Below are positions 35,492 through 45,002 of a stretch of DNA of 64,000 nt, piece after piece; within the stretch, counting starts at the first letter, position 1, and each line of letters opens with the position of its first letter. The position numbers were made by a program, and so were the translations under genes. Source of the DNA: Pseudoflavonifractor intestinihominis (GTDB lineage Bacteria; Bacillota; Clostridia; Oscillospirales; Oscillospiraceae); the NCBI RefSeq assembly GCF_040096055.1, contig NZ_JBBMFK010000008.1, positions 1 to 64,000 of the forward strand, read 5' to 3'. The notes beneath the pieces are model-generated. The model worked only from the letters and a program-made list of their open reading frames with translations, was not told the origin of the DNA and ran no database searches.

Positions 35492-35583
35492 TGTTGCAAC
35501 AAACTGCGCCGCGGCAGCGGGCCTCACCGGCGCGGGAAGCATGCAGAAAGGCGGTCTGACGCGTGGAGAAGAGGAGAAACACG

Positions 35584-38500
35584 ATGAAGAAGAAAATGAG
35601 CGCTCGGAAATTCGGTACGATTTTTATCCCCATATGCAGCGTGCTGCTGGTGCTGGCCTTTGTGGTCTCCGGCGTCATGCAGTACTGGAGCACCGTCATG
35701 GACGCGGTGTTCGGCAGCGCCCAGATCTCCATCAATCCCGCAAGGGGCACGGAGGACTGGGACACGGACTACTACGATCTCAACGCAGAGGGGATGACCC
35801 AGGAGCAGACCGCCCTGGACGGCCAGGAGGTAGCCCGCCGCGCCGAGGGGGAGGGCATCGTCCTCCTGAAGAACCAGAACAACACCCTCCCCCTGACCAA
35901 CAACGGCCGGGCGCTGTCGGAGGACAATCCGATCACGGTCAACGCCCTGGGCTGGTCCTTCTACTACCCCAGCCTGGGCGGCTCCGGGTCGGGCGCCGTG
36001 GGGTCTGACGGCCTGGTCTCCCCTACGGAAGCCCTGGCAGCCTCCCATATCCAGATCAATCAGGGTCTCTCCGACTACTATATCCACTGGTCGGAGCAGC
36101 ACTATACCGATTGGCAGATCACAAAGGCCAACGGCTACCCCGAGGATCACGACACCAACACCCAGCCCCAGCGGCCCAGCATGACCAATACATGGCGGGC
36201 GTCCTGGGACGTGCCCGAGCTCAACGCCCAGGAGATCGGGGAGGCCTGCGACACCACCGGCGCGGCGGACAACAAGGTGCAGATCCTCTGGCTGGGCCGG
36301 GGCGGCGGCGAGTATCACGACGCGCCCCGTGTGATGACCAAGGAGGGCGGAAGCGTCAACAAGTACGGCGTGAACCCGGACAAGCACTATCTGGAGCTGA
36401 CCGACGAGGAGGAGGCGGTTCTGGCCCAGGCCAAGGAGCTGCGGGGTCAGGACGGAAAGATCATCGTGATCGTCAACGCCAACAACACCATGGAGCTGGG
36501 CGAGCTGCAGGACGACCCCATGGTGGACGCCATTCTCTTTGTGGGCGGCCCCGGCAAGCACGGCTTCTACGCCATCGGCGACGTGCTGTGCGGCGCGGTC
36601 AACCCCTCCGGCCGCCTGGCGGACATCTACCCCGCCGACCTGCTCACCTCCCCTGTGATGATGAACTTCGGCAGCGATGTGTACTACGACGCCGACGGGG
36701 AATTCGACAACCAGTACGACACCAAGATCCCCTATCTGGACGGCGCCAAGGAGCGGCCCATCATGTTCGTGAGCTATGAAGAGGGCATCTACATGGGCTA
36801 CCGCTTCTATGAGACCGCGGCGGCGGACGGCTATTTCGGGACCCAGACCGCGGCGGAAGACCCCTATTACAACCGCACCAACGGCGTGGTGTACCCCTTC
36901 GGCTACGGCCTGTCCTACACCACCTTCTCCCAGTCCATCACCAGGGCGGCGTATCAGGACGGCGCCTTCACCTTTGACGTGGCTGTCACCAACACCGGAG
37001 CTGTGGCCGGTAAGGATGTGGTGGAGCTGTATGTGGAGACGCCCTACTATCCGGGCGGCATCGAAAAGGCCAAGGTCGTCCTGTGCGGGTTTGACAAGAC
37101 GCAGATTCTGGAGCCCGGACAGAGCGAGACCGTGACCATCGCCGTGGACCAGGAGGACATCGCCTCCTACGACGACACGGTCAACTGCTGCTACGTGCTG
37201 GACGCGGGAGACTATACCTTCTACCTGGGCACGGTGGACGGGACGGTTTACGGCAGCCACGCCTGGGCGTACGCCCACCCGGCCGACTCCAAGGCGCTGT
37301 CCGGCGGCGAAAGCGCGGCGGTCTTCGCCCAGGCCGACGCGGTCAGCGAGACCATCATCTACAACGACGAGCATGACGGCCCCCGGGACAGCGATCGCTA
37401 CGCCCACAACCAGGAGGGCACCGGCTATACCACTGCTGTAAACGCCTTTGACCGGGAGCTGACGGGCAACAACATGAAGGTCTCCAACGGCGACATGACC
37501 ATGAGCCGCGCCGCCGGGTTTGAGGCCTCCTGGCCCACGTCCCCCACGCCGGAGGACTGCGTCATGCCCGACGAACTGAAAGCCATCCTGATCGACAACG
37601 ACTATTCCACAAAAGCGGCCACCCTGCTGCACGACGAGGACATCGAGATGCCCGCCACCGGCGTGGACGCCGGCATCCAACTGATCGACCTGAGAGGCAA
37701 GAGTTTTGACGACCCCCTCTGGGAGACCTATGTCCAGCAGTGGACCCCCTCTGAGATGGCGCTGCTTCTGGGTAAGGCGGGCTTCCAGACCGAGGCCTTT
37801 GCCGAATACGGCAAGCCCTCCACCCTGGACAACGACGGCCCTCAGGCCTTCCGCCACCAGGCCCTGGGCGTGGAGGACGAGCGCATCGACACCTACTACA
37901 TGACCGCCTTCCCCTGCGAGGTCCTGCTGGCCTGCACCTGGAACGAGGACCTGTTGGAGGAGATCGGCCAGGCCGTGGGCAGGGAGGGCGCTGTGAACGG
38001 CATGTCCGGCTGGTACGCCCCCGGCCTGAACACCCACCGCAGCCCCTTCAGCGGACGGAATTTTGAGTATTTCTCCGAGGACCCCTTCCTGGCCGGCAAG
38101 CTCTGCGCCCGGGAGATCTCCGGGGCGGCCGACTACGGCGTGTTCTGCTACATCAAGCACTTTGCCATGAACGACCAGGAGGCGTTTGCCCGGTCCTGGA
38201 ACTGCGGCACCCATATGGACCCGTCCATGGACCGCTACAAGAACCCGGAGTGGATTCTCATGACCTGGGCCACCGAGCAGACCATGCGGGAGATCTACCT
38301 GAAGGCCTTTGAGATTGCCGTCAAGGAGGCCGTCACCGATCTGACCTATGTGGACAGCAACGGCCAGACAAACACCATTGAAAATTTCCGGGCGGCCACC
38401 GGCGTGATGGCGGCGTTCAACTGCGTGGGCAACACCTGGTCCGGCGGCAACCACGCCCTGCTCCAGACCCTGCTGCGGGACAAGTGGGGGTTCCACGGCA

Positions 38501-38850
38501 CGGCGCTGACGGACTACGCCCTCCACGACTTTATGTATCCCGACCAGCTGATCCGCAACGGCGGCACGGCCATCCTCCAGTCCAACCGGAAGAATTTTGT
38601 GGACCAGGAGAATCCAAGCGCCACTACGGTGAAATATCTCCAGAAGGCCACCAAGGACATGTGCTATATGGTGGCCAACTCCAACGCCATGAACGGCATG
38701 GCCCCCGGCTCCACCATCACATACCGGCTCGCCCCCTGGGAGGCGGGCTGCCTGATCGGGGAAATCGCCGCCGGCGCCCTTCTGGTGCTGGTCATTGGCA
38801 TTACCGTCTATAAGGCGCGGGATCAGAAAAAGCGTCCCGCACGGTATTGA
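35584..38850 (+). CDS. Membrane-anchored, domain-permuted GH3 glycosidase
   Basis: 1088 residues. The GH3 parts are in reversed order: the GH3 C-terminal alpha/beta domain comes first (GEGIVLLKNQNNTLPLTNNG, then IVIVNANNTMELG and GGPGKHGFYAIGDVLCGAVNPSG), then a fibronectin-III-like domain (~455-560), then the TIM-barrel domain, with the nucleophile Asp977 in ALTDYALHD. Inverted order is known for some rumen and gut beta-glucosidases. A hydrophobic helix near residues 11-33 and another at the C-terminus (IGEIAAGALLVLVIGITVY) would tether both ends to the membrane. Start: ATG at 35584 after GAGGAG; the GTG at 35563 adds seven residues. It is single and closed by a terminator. The exact glycoside is unknown. 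Confidence 0.88.
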   Translation: MKKKMSARKFGTIFIPICSVLLVLAFVVSGVMQYWSTVMDAVFGSAQISINPARGTEDWDTDYYDLNAEGMTQEQTALDGQEVARRAEGEGIVLLKNQNNTLPLTNNGRALSEDNPITVNALGWSFYYPSLGGSGSGAVGSDGLVSPTEALAASHIQINQGLSDYYIHWSEQHYTDWQITKANGYPEDHDTNTQPQRPSMTNTWRASWDVPELNAQEIGEACDTTGAADNKVQILWLGRGGGEYHDAPRVMTKEGGSVNKYGVNPDKHYLELTDEEEAVLAQAKELRGQDGKIIVIVNANNTMELGELQDDPMVDAILFVGGPGKHGFYAIGDVLCGAVNPSGRLADIYPADLLTSPVMMNFGSDVYYDADGEFDNQYDTKIPYLDGAKERPIMFVSYEEGIYMGYRFYETAAADGYFGTQTAAEDPYYNRTNGVVYPFGYGLSYTTFSQSITRAAYQDGAFTFDVAVTNTGAVAGKDVVELYVETPYYPGGIEKAKVVLCGFDKTQILEPGQSETVTIAVDQEDIASYDDTVNCCYVLDAGDYTFYLGTVDGTVYGSHAWAYAHPADSKALSGGESAAVFAQADAVSETIIYNDEHDGPRDSDRYAHNQEGTGYTTAVNAFDRELTGNNMKVSNGDMTMSRAAGFEASWPTSPTPEDCVMPDELKAILIDNDYSTKAATLLHDEDIEMPATGVDAGIQLIDLRGKSFDDPLWETYVQQWTPSEMALLLGKAGFQTEAFAEYGKPSTLDNDGPQAFRHQALGVEDERIDTYYMTAFPCEVLLACTWNEDLLEEIGQAVGREGAVNGMSGWYAPGLNTHRSPFSGRNFEYFSEDPFLAGKLCAREISGAADYGVFCYIKHFAMNDQEAFARSWNCGTHMDPSMDRYKNPEWILMTWATEQTMREIYLKAFEIAVKEAVTDLTYVDSNGQTNTIENFRAATGVMAAFNCVGNTWSGGNHALLQTLLRDKWGFHGTALTDYALHDFMYPDQLIRNGGTAILQSNRKNFVDQENPSATTVKYLQKATKDMCYMVANSNAMNGMAPGSTITYRLAPWEAGCLIGEIAAGALLVLVIGITVYKARDQKKRPARY

Positions 38851-38865
38851 GCTGTCTTTCCCTTC

Positions 38866-38906
38866 AAAAGTCCGCCTCGGCCCTCTGGGCTGAGGCGGAC
38901 TTTTGC
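38866..38906 (+). terminator. Terminator after GH3 gene
   Basis: An 18-bp stem with one G-U pair (38866-38883 with 38887-38904), beginning with AAAA and ending with TTTT. Confidence 0.9.
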
Positions 38907-38940
38907 AAACAGATCCGGTTCCGCATCCCAGTTTCCCCCG

Positions 38941-38998
38941 GAAAAAACGCCGGCAAGCGGCATGCTGTCTTCTCAGGCAGCATGCCGCTTGCTTTTTA
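38941..38998. terminator. Second, convergent terminator
   Basis: A perfect 15-bp stem (38953-38967 with 38978-38992) is flanked by A6 on the left and T5 on the right, so it can stop the leftward HxlR gene as well as read-through from the left. Confidence 0.85.
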
Positions 38999-39346
38999 TT
39001 CTCTGGCCTCGCACTCTATCCTCTTGCGGTACTCGTGGGAGTAGCTCAGGCTCCAGATAATGAGGGACTGAAAAATAGGCTGGAGGGTCTCGCCGATCCT
39101 GGTCAGAGCGTACTCCACGCGGGGCGGGCTCTCCTGATATGTCGTTCTCTGCACAATGCCGATATGCTCCAGCTCCCTGAGGTTTTCTGTCAGCACTTTC
39201 TGAGTGATGGAATCCACGTGGTACTGAAGTTCGCCAAACCGCTTGGGGCCGTTGAACAGATAGCAGATGATCAGGAACTTCCACTTGTCCCCCGCCAGCC
39301 GGCGGACGACTTCAAAGCTGGTGGTCCACTCATTCATGCCTGACAT
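38996..39346 (-). CDS. HxlR-family winged-helix regulator
   Basis: A 116-residue regulator with the HxlR pattern: a VRRLAGDKWKFLIICYLFNGPKRFGEL helix pair, ITQKVLTENLRELEHIGIVQR recognition helix and wing, then YALTRIGETLQPIFQSL. It binds DNA as a dimer and often senses small reactive compounds. GGGAGAAAAG lies upstream of the ATG at 39346. It is divergent from the PTS operon that begins at 39543 and may control it, but no matching operator was identified in the 196-base gap. Confidence 0.88.
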   Translation of the reverse strand: MSGMNEWTTSFEVVRRLAGDKWKFLIICYLFNGPKRFGELQYHVDSITQKVLTENLRELEHIGIVQRTTYQESPPRVEYALTRIGETLQPIFQSLIIWSLSYSHEYRKRIECEARE

Positions 39347-39542
39347 TCTCTTTTCTCCCTTCTTTATACATTTTCAGGTTAATATGCACAATATCGGTTA
39401 CCTCAAGGTGCGTACTTTACAGAATTTTCGACAAATGATACCCTGAGTCCATAATAACACGGGATTATTTCTTGTCAATCAAAATTTTGAGTGGGACGTA
39501 AAAAACGCATTTCGGGGCAGACTGCACAGAAAGGAAGGGCAT

Positions 39543-39953
39543 ATGATCTCCATCATTTTGGTCTCCCACGGTCCCCTTGCGAAAGCCCTGCTGGAGAGCG
39601 CGCAGATGGTGGCAGGGCGGCAAAAACAGGTCTATGCGCTGGGTCTGGAGCCGCTGGAGACAGCGGAGCACTTTAAGGCCAGGGTCCAGGCCCAGCTGGA
39701 GCGCTGCCTCATCAGGGGCGGGGTCGTTCTGGTGAGCGACCTGCTTCTGGGCACGCCCTTCAATGTCTCCGCGGAGCTGATGCAGACCCACCAGTTCCGC
39801 CACCTGACCGCCATGAGCCTGCCGCTTCTCCTCAACCTGCTCTCCGCCCGCGAGAGTAAAACAGACCTGGCCGCCCTCTGCCGCGGCGCCCTGGAAAAGG
39901 CTTCGGCACAGATGATGGATGTCAACGATTTCGTAGGAGGACTATCACAGTGA
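39543..39953 (+). CDS. Mannose-class PTS EIIA, copy 1
   Basis: A 136-residue EIIA-Man domain protein. The phosphorylated His9 is in IILVSHGPLAKALLES, and VVLVSDLLLGTPFNVSAELM is the family's second signature. It takes phosphate from HPr and passes it to EIIB. GAAAGGAAGG precedes the ATG. It overlaps the EIIB start by 4 bases. First gene of an eleven-gene rightward operon. Confidence 0.92.
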   Translation: MISIILVSHGPLAKALLESAQMVAGRQKQVYALGLEPLETAEHFKARVQAQLERCLIRGGVVLVSDLLLGTPFNVSAELMQTHQFRHLTAMSLPLLLNLLSARESKTDLAALCRGALEKASAQMMDVNDFVGGLSQ

Positions 39954-40408
39954 ATATCTCAGTGGCCCGGGTGGATGAACGCCTCATTCATGGGCAGATT
40001 ATCAATGAATGGGTCAACCGGACCGCCTGCACCCATCTGCTCATCGTTGACGACAGTCTGGTGGCAGACGAGTTCATGTCCAACATCTACAAGGCTCTGG
40101 CCCCCCTCTGGCTGGATGTCCAGATCCGCTCCACCGCCTCTGCCGCCCGGTATCTGCTGGCCACCCAGAGCGAGCCCGGCCGCATCATGCTCCTGGCCAG
40201 GACGCCCCTTCCCTTTGAGGCGCTGGCCCGGCACGGCCTGGCGCCGGAGGAGATCACACTGGCGGACAGGCGCTACTTCCCCAACAAGCTGGCCGTCCCA
40301 CAGGCCAGCAAGCACGCCATCAACTACCTGCTCTCCGCCGGAGTTCGGGTCGTGGCCCAAAACGCACCGGACGACGACCCCAAACCCGTCAGACAATACA
40401 AAGTATAG
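39950..40408 (+). CDS. Mannose-class PTS EIIB, copy 1
   Basis: A 152-residue EIIB-Man/Sor protein. The active His14 is in VARVDERLIHGQIINEWV. Its start is a GTG overlapping the EIIA stop. HPr follows 17 bases downstream. Compared with the second EIIB (42876), it has a different C-terminal half, so the two probably do not simply duplicate each other. Confidence 0.92.
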   Translation: MNISVARVDERLIHGQIINEWVNRTACTHLLIVDDSLVADEFMSNIYKALAPLWLDVQIRSTASAARYLLATQSEPGRIMLLARTPLPFEALARHGLAPEEITLADRRYFPNKLAVPQASKHAINYLLSAGVRVVAQNAPDDDPKPVRQYKV

Positions 40409-40425
40409 GAGGATATTGGACGGCG

Positions 40426-40698
40426 ATGAAAACAGCAGAAACTGTGGTCAGAAACAAAACCGGGCTTCATGCCAGACCCGCAGCGGCCTTCTCCGCAGCG
40501 GCGGCCGCATTTCAGAGCGCGGTCACGGTCCGAAATCTGGACAAAGGCAAGCAGGCCAACGCCAAATCCGTGGTACGGGTGCTCTCCCTGGGCATGGCCC
40601 AGGGAACCCGCATCTCCGTCTCGGCCGAGGGGGCCGACGAGGAGGCGGCCGTGGACGCCCTTGTGGCCCTTGTGAACGGCGGTTTCGGCGAGCTGTAA
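40426..40698 (+). CDS. HPr phosphocarrier protein, operon-specific
   Basis: A 90-residue HPr-family protein. The phosphorylated His15 is in RNKTGLHARPAA, and the regulatory Ser48 is in NAKSVVRVLSLG. It carries phosphate from enzyme I to EIIA. An HPr encoded inside a single sugar operon is uncommon and suggests this PTS does not depend on the general HPr. AGGAGG precedes the ATG by 12 bases. Enzyme I follows immediately. Confidence 0.93.
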   Translation: MKTAETVVRNKTGLHARPAAAFSAAAAAFQSAVTVRNLDKGKQANAKSVVRVLSLGMAQGTRISVSAEGADEEAAVDALVALVNGGFGEL

Positions 40699-40715
40699 CA
40701 GCGGGAGGTTTACAT

Positions 40716-42443
40716 ATGCGGGAATATACAGGAACCACCGCCTCCCCCGGCGTGGCCATCGGGCCGGCGATGGTGTTCACCCACACCCTTGTGCAGGCCA
40801 AGGAGCGCTCCATCTCCCCCGGGGAGGCCGCGGCAGAGCTGGCTCTGTTTGATGCGGCTCTGGCGCGGGCAGAGGAAGAGCTCCGGTCCATCCAGACCGG
40901 AGGAGAGGGGGCGGGCATCTTTGCCGCCCATCTGGCCATTCTGTCCGACGAGGAGATGAACCAGGAGATCCGCGCCGGTATCCAGTCCCTCGGCCGTTGC
41001 GCCGGCTGGGCGGTTCAGGCCGTATACCGGGAGTTCGCCGGCCTGCTCCGGGACGTGGACGACCCCCTGATCCGGGAGCGGGCGGCGGACATGGACGATG
41101 TGGGCCAGCGGCTGCTCCGCTGCATTCTGGGGCTCCCCCCCTGCTCCCTCGCCCAGATCGACCGGCCCTCCATCGTTGTGGCGGAAGATCTGTACCCCTC
41201 GGACACCGTCACCATGGACCGCAAAAACGTGCTGGGCATCCTGACCCAGCGGGGAGGCGTCACCTCCCACACCGCCATTCTGGCCCGCAGCCTGGGCATC
41301 CCGGCGGTGGTGGGCGTACCGGAGGTCCTGTCTCAGGTCGAGCCGGGGACTCCCCTGATCCTGGACGCCGTCCACGGCAAGGTCATCGCCGCGGCGGACC
41401 GGGATACGCTGCTCCGCTATCAGGCCATGCGGGAGCGGGTGCTCTCCCAGGCCCAGGCCGCGCAGCGCTACCGGAGCGCCCCCGCTGTGACCAGGGACGG
41501 CGTCCGCATCCACGTGGACCTGAACATCGGCGGCGTGACGGCCCAGGCCCTGGATGGTCTGGACTGTGTGGACGGCGTGGGCCTGTTCCGGACGGAATTT
41601 CTCTATATGCAGTCCCAGACCCTGCCCGACGAGGACACCCAATTCACCTCCTACCGCGCCGCCCTGGAGGCCCTGGACGGCAGGCCCCTGGTGCTGCGGA
41701 CCCTGGACATCGGCGGGGACAAGCAGCTTCCCTATCTGGAGCTGCCCAGGGAGGACAATCCCTTCCTGGGCAGGCGGGCACTGCGGCTGTGCCTGGCGGA
41801 GCCGGAACTCTTCCGCATCCAGCTTCGGGCCGCGCTGCGGGCCTCGGTCTTCGGCCAGCTGCGGATCATGTTCCCCATGGTGGGCAGCCTGGACGATTTC
41901 CGCGCCGCCAAGGCGACGGTGGTCAAGGCCCAGGAGGAACTGGAGCGGGAGGGAATCCCCTTCCGGCGGGATGTCGCGCTGGGCGTTATGATCGAGATCC
42001 CCGCCGCCGCCATGATCGCCGATCTCCTGGCCCGGGAGGCGGACTTTGCCAGCATCGGCACCAACGACCTGTGCCAGTATCTCAACGCCGCCGACCGGCT
42101 GGAGCCGGGCGCGGCGCCCTACTACCAGAGCTATCACCCCGCCATGTTCCGGCTGATCCGGGATGTGGCCGTCGCCTTTACCGCCCAGGGCAAGGACCTG
42201 TGCGTCTGCGGGGAGCTGGGCGGGGACTGCGCCTTTGCCTCCGCCCTCATCGGGCTGGGACTGCGCCATCTGAGCATGTCCGCCTCCGCGGTGGCGGGCA
42301 TCAAGCAGCTGGTGGCTGTCCTGACCATTCCGGAGGCCCAGGAGGCCGCCCGTCAGGCGCTCAGTACATCCACAGCGGCGCAAGCCGAGGAATATCTCAG
42401 GGCCTTCGCGGCCCGTCGGACGGGAGGTGAACATTTTGTTTGA
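40716..42443 (+). CDS. ptsI: PTS enzyme I (phosphoenolpyruvate-protein phosphotransferase)
   Basis: A 575-residue cytosolic enzyme that moves phosphate from PEP to HPr. The N-terminal HPr-binding region begins YTGTTASPGVAIGPA, the phospho-His185 is in GGVTSHTAILARSLGIP, and the C-terminal PEP-binding barrel has LFRTEFLYM, LRTLDIGGDK, MFPMVGS, ASIGTNDL and the active Cys in VCGELGG. Full length for the family. ATG at 40716 follows GGGAGG; the frame back to 39975 is a shadow of EIIB and HPr. The ptsI name denotes function; a general copy probably exists elsewhere. Confidence 0.95.
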   Translation: MREYTGTTASPGVAIGPAMVFTHTLVQAKERSISPGEAAAELALFDAALARAEEELRSIQTGGEGAGIFAAHLAILSDEEMNQEIRAGIQSLGRCAGWAVQAVYREFAGLLRDVDDPLIRERAADMDDVGQRLLRCILGLPPCSLAQIDRPSIVVAEDLYPSDTVTMDRKNVLGILTQRGGVTSHTAILARSLGIPAVVGVPEVLSQVEPGTPLILDAVHGKVIAAADRDTLLRYQAMRERVLSQAQAAQRYRSAPAVTRDGVRIHVDLNIGGVTAQALDGLDCVDGVGLFRTEFLYMQSQTLPDEDTQFTSYRAALEALDGRPLVLRTLDIGGDKQLPYLELPREDNPFLGRRALRLCLAEPELFRIQLRAALRASVFGQLRIMFPMVGSLDDFRAAKATVVKAQEELEREGIPFRRDVALGVMIEIPAAAMIADLLAREADFASIGTNDLCQYLNAADRLEPGAAPYYQSYHPAMFRLIRDVAVAFTAQGKDLCVCGELGGDCAFASALIGLGLRHLSMSASAVAGIKQLVAVLTIPEAQEAARQALSTSTAAQAEEYLRAFAARRTGGEHFV

Positions 42444-42879
42444 TATCATTCTTGTCTCCCATGGAACGCTGTCCCGCGCCCTGCTGGAGACCGCCGAGCT
42501 GATCGCCGGAGAGCGGAAGGAGGGGATCAAAACCTTCGGCCTTCAGCTTGGGGACAGTGTGGATCTGTTCGGCGAGGCGGTGACCGCCGCCATTGCGGAG
42601 AGCCTGACCCGGGGGGACGTGCTGGTCCTCAGCGACATGCGGTCGGGCAGCCCCTTCAACGTGACGGTGGGCGCCATGACCCAGTACAAATTCCGCCACA
42701 TCACGGGGCTAAACCTGCCCATGGTCATCGAGGCGGTGAGCACCCAGTCCTATGCCACGCTGGACGAGGCTTTCCCAGATATTCTGGACGCAGGTATGAC
42801 CGCTGTCGCCGACATCAACGCCTATCTTGACGAGCTGGACGGCGGCGGCAATCAAAAGAGAGGGGACGCGAGCGCATGA
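42436..42879 (+). CDS. Mannose-class PTS EIIA, copy 2
   Basis: About 147 residues, with the phospho-His in FDIILVSHGTLSRALLETAEL and the second signature VLVLSDMRSGSPFNVTVGAM. The start is read as a TTG at 42436, seven bases after GGGAGGT; the in-frame GTG at 42427 lies inside that ribosome site. It overlaps the enzyme I end by 8 bases and the next EIIB start by 4 bases, so translation is coupled. Confidence 0.9.
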   Translation: MFDIILVSHGTLSRALLETAELIAGERKEGIKTFGLQLGDSVDLFGEAVTAAIAESLTRGDVLVLSDMRSGSPFNVTVGAMTQYKFRHITGLNLPMVIEAVSTQSYATLDEAFPDILDAGMTAVADINAYLDELDGGGNQKRGDASA

Positions 42880-43352
42880 AAAATCTGGTTTTAGTCCGTA
42901 TTGACGACCGGCTCATTCACGGCCAGGTCGTGACCCAGTGGATCAAATCCACCCACGGCAACCGCATTCTCATCATTGACGACGCCCTGCTGAAAAACGC
43001 CATGATGATGCGGATTCTCCGGGCTGCCGCGCCGCCGGGCGTGGCGGTGGAGGTGATGTCCCAGGCGGATGCCATCCAGGACCTGAAGGGGGAGCCCGCG
43101 GCGGGGGAAAACATTGTGATCCTGGTAAAAGTCCCGGCCGTGCTGGAGGCGCTGATCGACAGCGGCATCCCCATGCCCCGGATCATCCTGGGCGGCATGG
43201 GCCTTACGCCCGCACGAAAGAAGTTCAACAAGAATGTGGCGGCCACCGACGAAGAGGTGGAGTGCATGAAGCGCATCATCTCCAAGGGCTCGTCCATCTA
43301 CTATCAGCTGGTCCCGTCCGACATGGCGCTGAACATTGAAAAACTGTTTTAA
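42876..43352 (+). CDS. Mannose-class PTS EIIB, copy 2
   Basis: A 158-residue EIIB-Man/Sor protein, with the active His in VRIDDRLIHGQVVTQWI and the family's C-terminal VECMKRIISKGSSIYYQLVP. It matches typical EIIB more closely than copy 1 does. It is 15 bases ahead of EIIC, as in canonical IIB-IIC-IID sets, so it is the likelier partner of this permease. Confidence 0.93.
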   Translation: MKNLVLVRIDDRLIHGQVVTQWIKSTHGNRILIIDDALLKNAMMMRILRAAAPPGVAVEVMSQADAIQDLKGEPAAGENIVILVKVPAVLEALIDSGIPMPRIILGGMGLTPARKKFNKNVAATDEEVECMKRIISKGSSIYYQLVPSDMALNIEKLF

Positions 43353-43367
43353 AAGGGAGGAATCGTT

Positions 43368-44132
43368 GTGAGTCTGCTGCAGGCGGTTATCTGCGGGATC
43401 TTCTACTACCTCAACGCCGGCCCCTGGGTCATCGGCGCCGGCTACTACACCTTCGGCAAGCCGCTCCTGCTGGGCTTCATGGTGGGCCTGGTGCTGGGCG
43501 ATCCCATTACAGGCACCATCATCGGCGCCACCATCCAGCTCATCTACCTGGGCGTCATGTCCACCGGCGGCTCCTATCCCGCCGACTCCGCTCTGGCGGG
43601 TATCATGGGCACTGCCGCCGCCATTACCACCGGTCTGAGCGCCACGGAGGCCGTGGCCATTGCGGTGCCCATCGGCCTCATCGGCACCGCCCTCTACCAG
43701 CTGCGTATGCTCTCCGCCGTCCCCTTCACCCACCTGGCCGACAAGTACGCCGCCGAGGGCAACACCAAAAAGGTCTTCCTGGCCAATGTCCTCTATCCCC
43801 AGATCATCCTGGCCGCCATCTACATCATCCCCTGCACCCTGGCCTGCTATTTCGGCGTCAACGCCATCTCCGGCGTGGTAGACGCCCTCTCCGGCTCCGC
43901 GATCCTCTCCGCCCTCAGCGTGATCGGCGGCATTCTGCCCGTCATCGGCATCGCCATGAACATGAAGGCCATCTTTAAGGGCGACGCCCGGTGCTTCTTC
44001 TTCGTGGGCTTTATCCTGGTGGTGTACCTGAACCTGGACCTGATTGCAATCAGCGCCCTGGCGCTGATCTTCGCGATTCTCTACATGCAGCTGAAAAGCA
44101 GCAGCGATGAAAAGGAGGCGGCTGTGAAATGA
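43368..44132 (+). CDS. Mannose-class PTS EIIC permease
   Basis: A 254-residue polytopic membrane protein of the EIIC-Man/Sor family: LLGFMVGLVLGDPITGTIIGATIQLIYLGVMSTGGSYPADSALAGIMG is the signature region (residues ~38-85). With EIID it forms the sugar channel. GTG start after GGGAGG. Overlaps EIID by 4 bases (ATGA). Confidence 0.93.
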   Translation: MSLLQAVICGIFYYLNAGPWVIGAGYYTFGKPLLLGFMVGLVLGDPITGTIIGATIQLIYLGVMSTGGSYPADSALAGIMGTAAAITTGLSATEAVAIAVPIGLIGTALYQLRMLSAVPFTHLADKYAAEGNTKKVFLANVLYPQIILAAIYIIPCTLACYFGVNAISGVVDALSGSAILSALSVIGGILPVIGIAMNMKAIFKGDARCFFFVGFILVVYLNLDLIAISALALIFAILYMQLKSSSDEKEAAVK

Positions 44133-44980
44133 GCGAAAACACTCTGATGCACGACACCGACAAGATCAGAAGGGTCTCCAAAAAGGCCCGCTGGAAGTGC
44201 TTCCTCAACTGGATCTTCTACGCCCACAGCTGCTACAACTACGAGCGGCTCCAGGGCATCGGTTTTCTCCACGCCATGTGCCCCATCATCGACGAGCTGT
44301 ACGACAAGAACGATCTGGAGGCCCGCAGCCGCGCCATGGAGCGCCATACCGCCTTCTTCAACTCCGAGGTGCGCACCGGAAGCGCCATCGTGGGCCTGTG
44401 CGCCTCCATGGAAGAGCGGATCGCCTCCGGCGAGGAGGCCCTGGCCGACGACGCCCTTCCCTCCATCAAGTACGGCCTGATGGGTCCCCTCGCCGGCATC
44501 GGCGACACCTTCATCCAGGCCATCCTTGCCCCACTGCTCCTCTCCGTGGCCCTGGGCCTGGCCGAGAGCGGCAACGTGCTGGGTCCCATCCTCTACTTCC
44601 TGGTCTTTGTGGCCGTTGTGGCCGCCCTGGGCTACTGGTCCTTTAACCTGGGCTACAAGAAGGGCGACGAGGCCCTGATGAGCTTTATCGAGAGCGGCGT
44701 GATCAACAAGATCATCTCGGGCGCCGGCATCATGGGCTGCACCGTCATGGGCGCCCTGGTGGCCAAGTACGTCACCCTCAGCACCACGGTCTCCTTTAAG
44801 CTCACCACCGGCGTATTCAATCTCCAGACCGACGTGTTCGACGCCATCATGCCCTGCATGCTCCCGCTGATCCTCACCATGGTGGTCTACCGCCGGATGG
44901 ACAAGGGCTGCTCCGCCCTGAAGATGATGCTCATCCTCATCATCGGCGGTCTGGTCCTGGGCCTGCTGCACATTATCTAA
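44129..44980 (+). CDS. Mannose-class PTS EIID component
   Basis: A 283-residue EIID-Man/Sor protein. The cytosolic first half has WKCFLNWIFYAHSCYNYERLQGIGF and MERHTAFFNSEVRTGSAIVGL, then YGLMGPLAGIGDTFIQA, and three to four membrane helices toward the C-terminus. Full length and intact. Confidence 0.93.
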   Translation: MSENTLMHDTDKIRRVSKKARWKCFLNWIFYAHSCYNYERLQGIGFLHAMCPIIDELYDKNDLEARSRAMERHTAFFNSEVRTGSAIVGLCASMEERIASGEEALADDALPSIKYGLMGPLAGIGDTFIQAILAPLLLSVALGLAESGNVLGPILYFLVFVAVVAALGYWSFNLGYKKGDEALMSFIESGVINKIISGAGIMGCTVMGALVAKYVTLSTTVSFKLTTGVFNLQTDVFDAIMPCMLPLILTMVVYRRMDKGCSALKMMLILIIGGLVLGLLHII

Positions 44981-45002
44981 ATACAGACGGGAGTCCTGAA
45001 AC

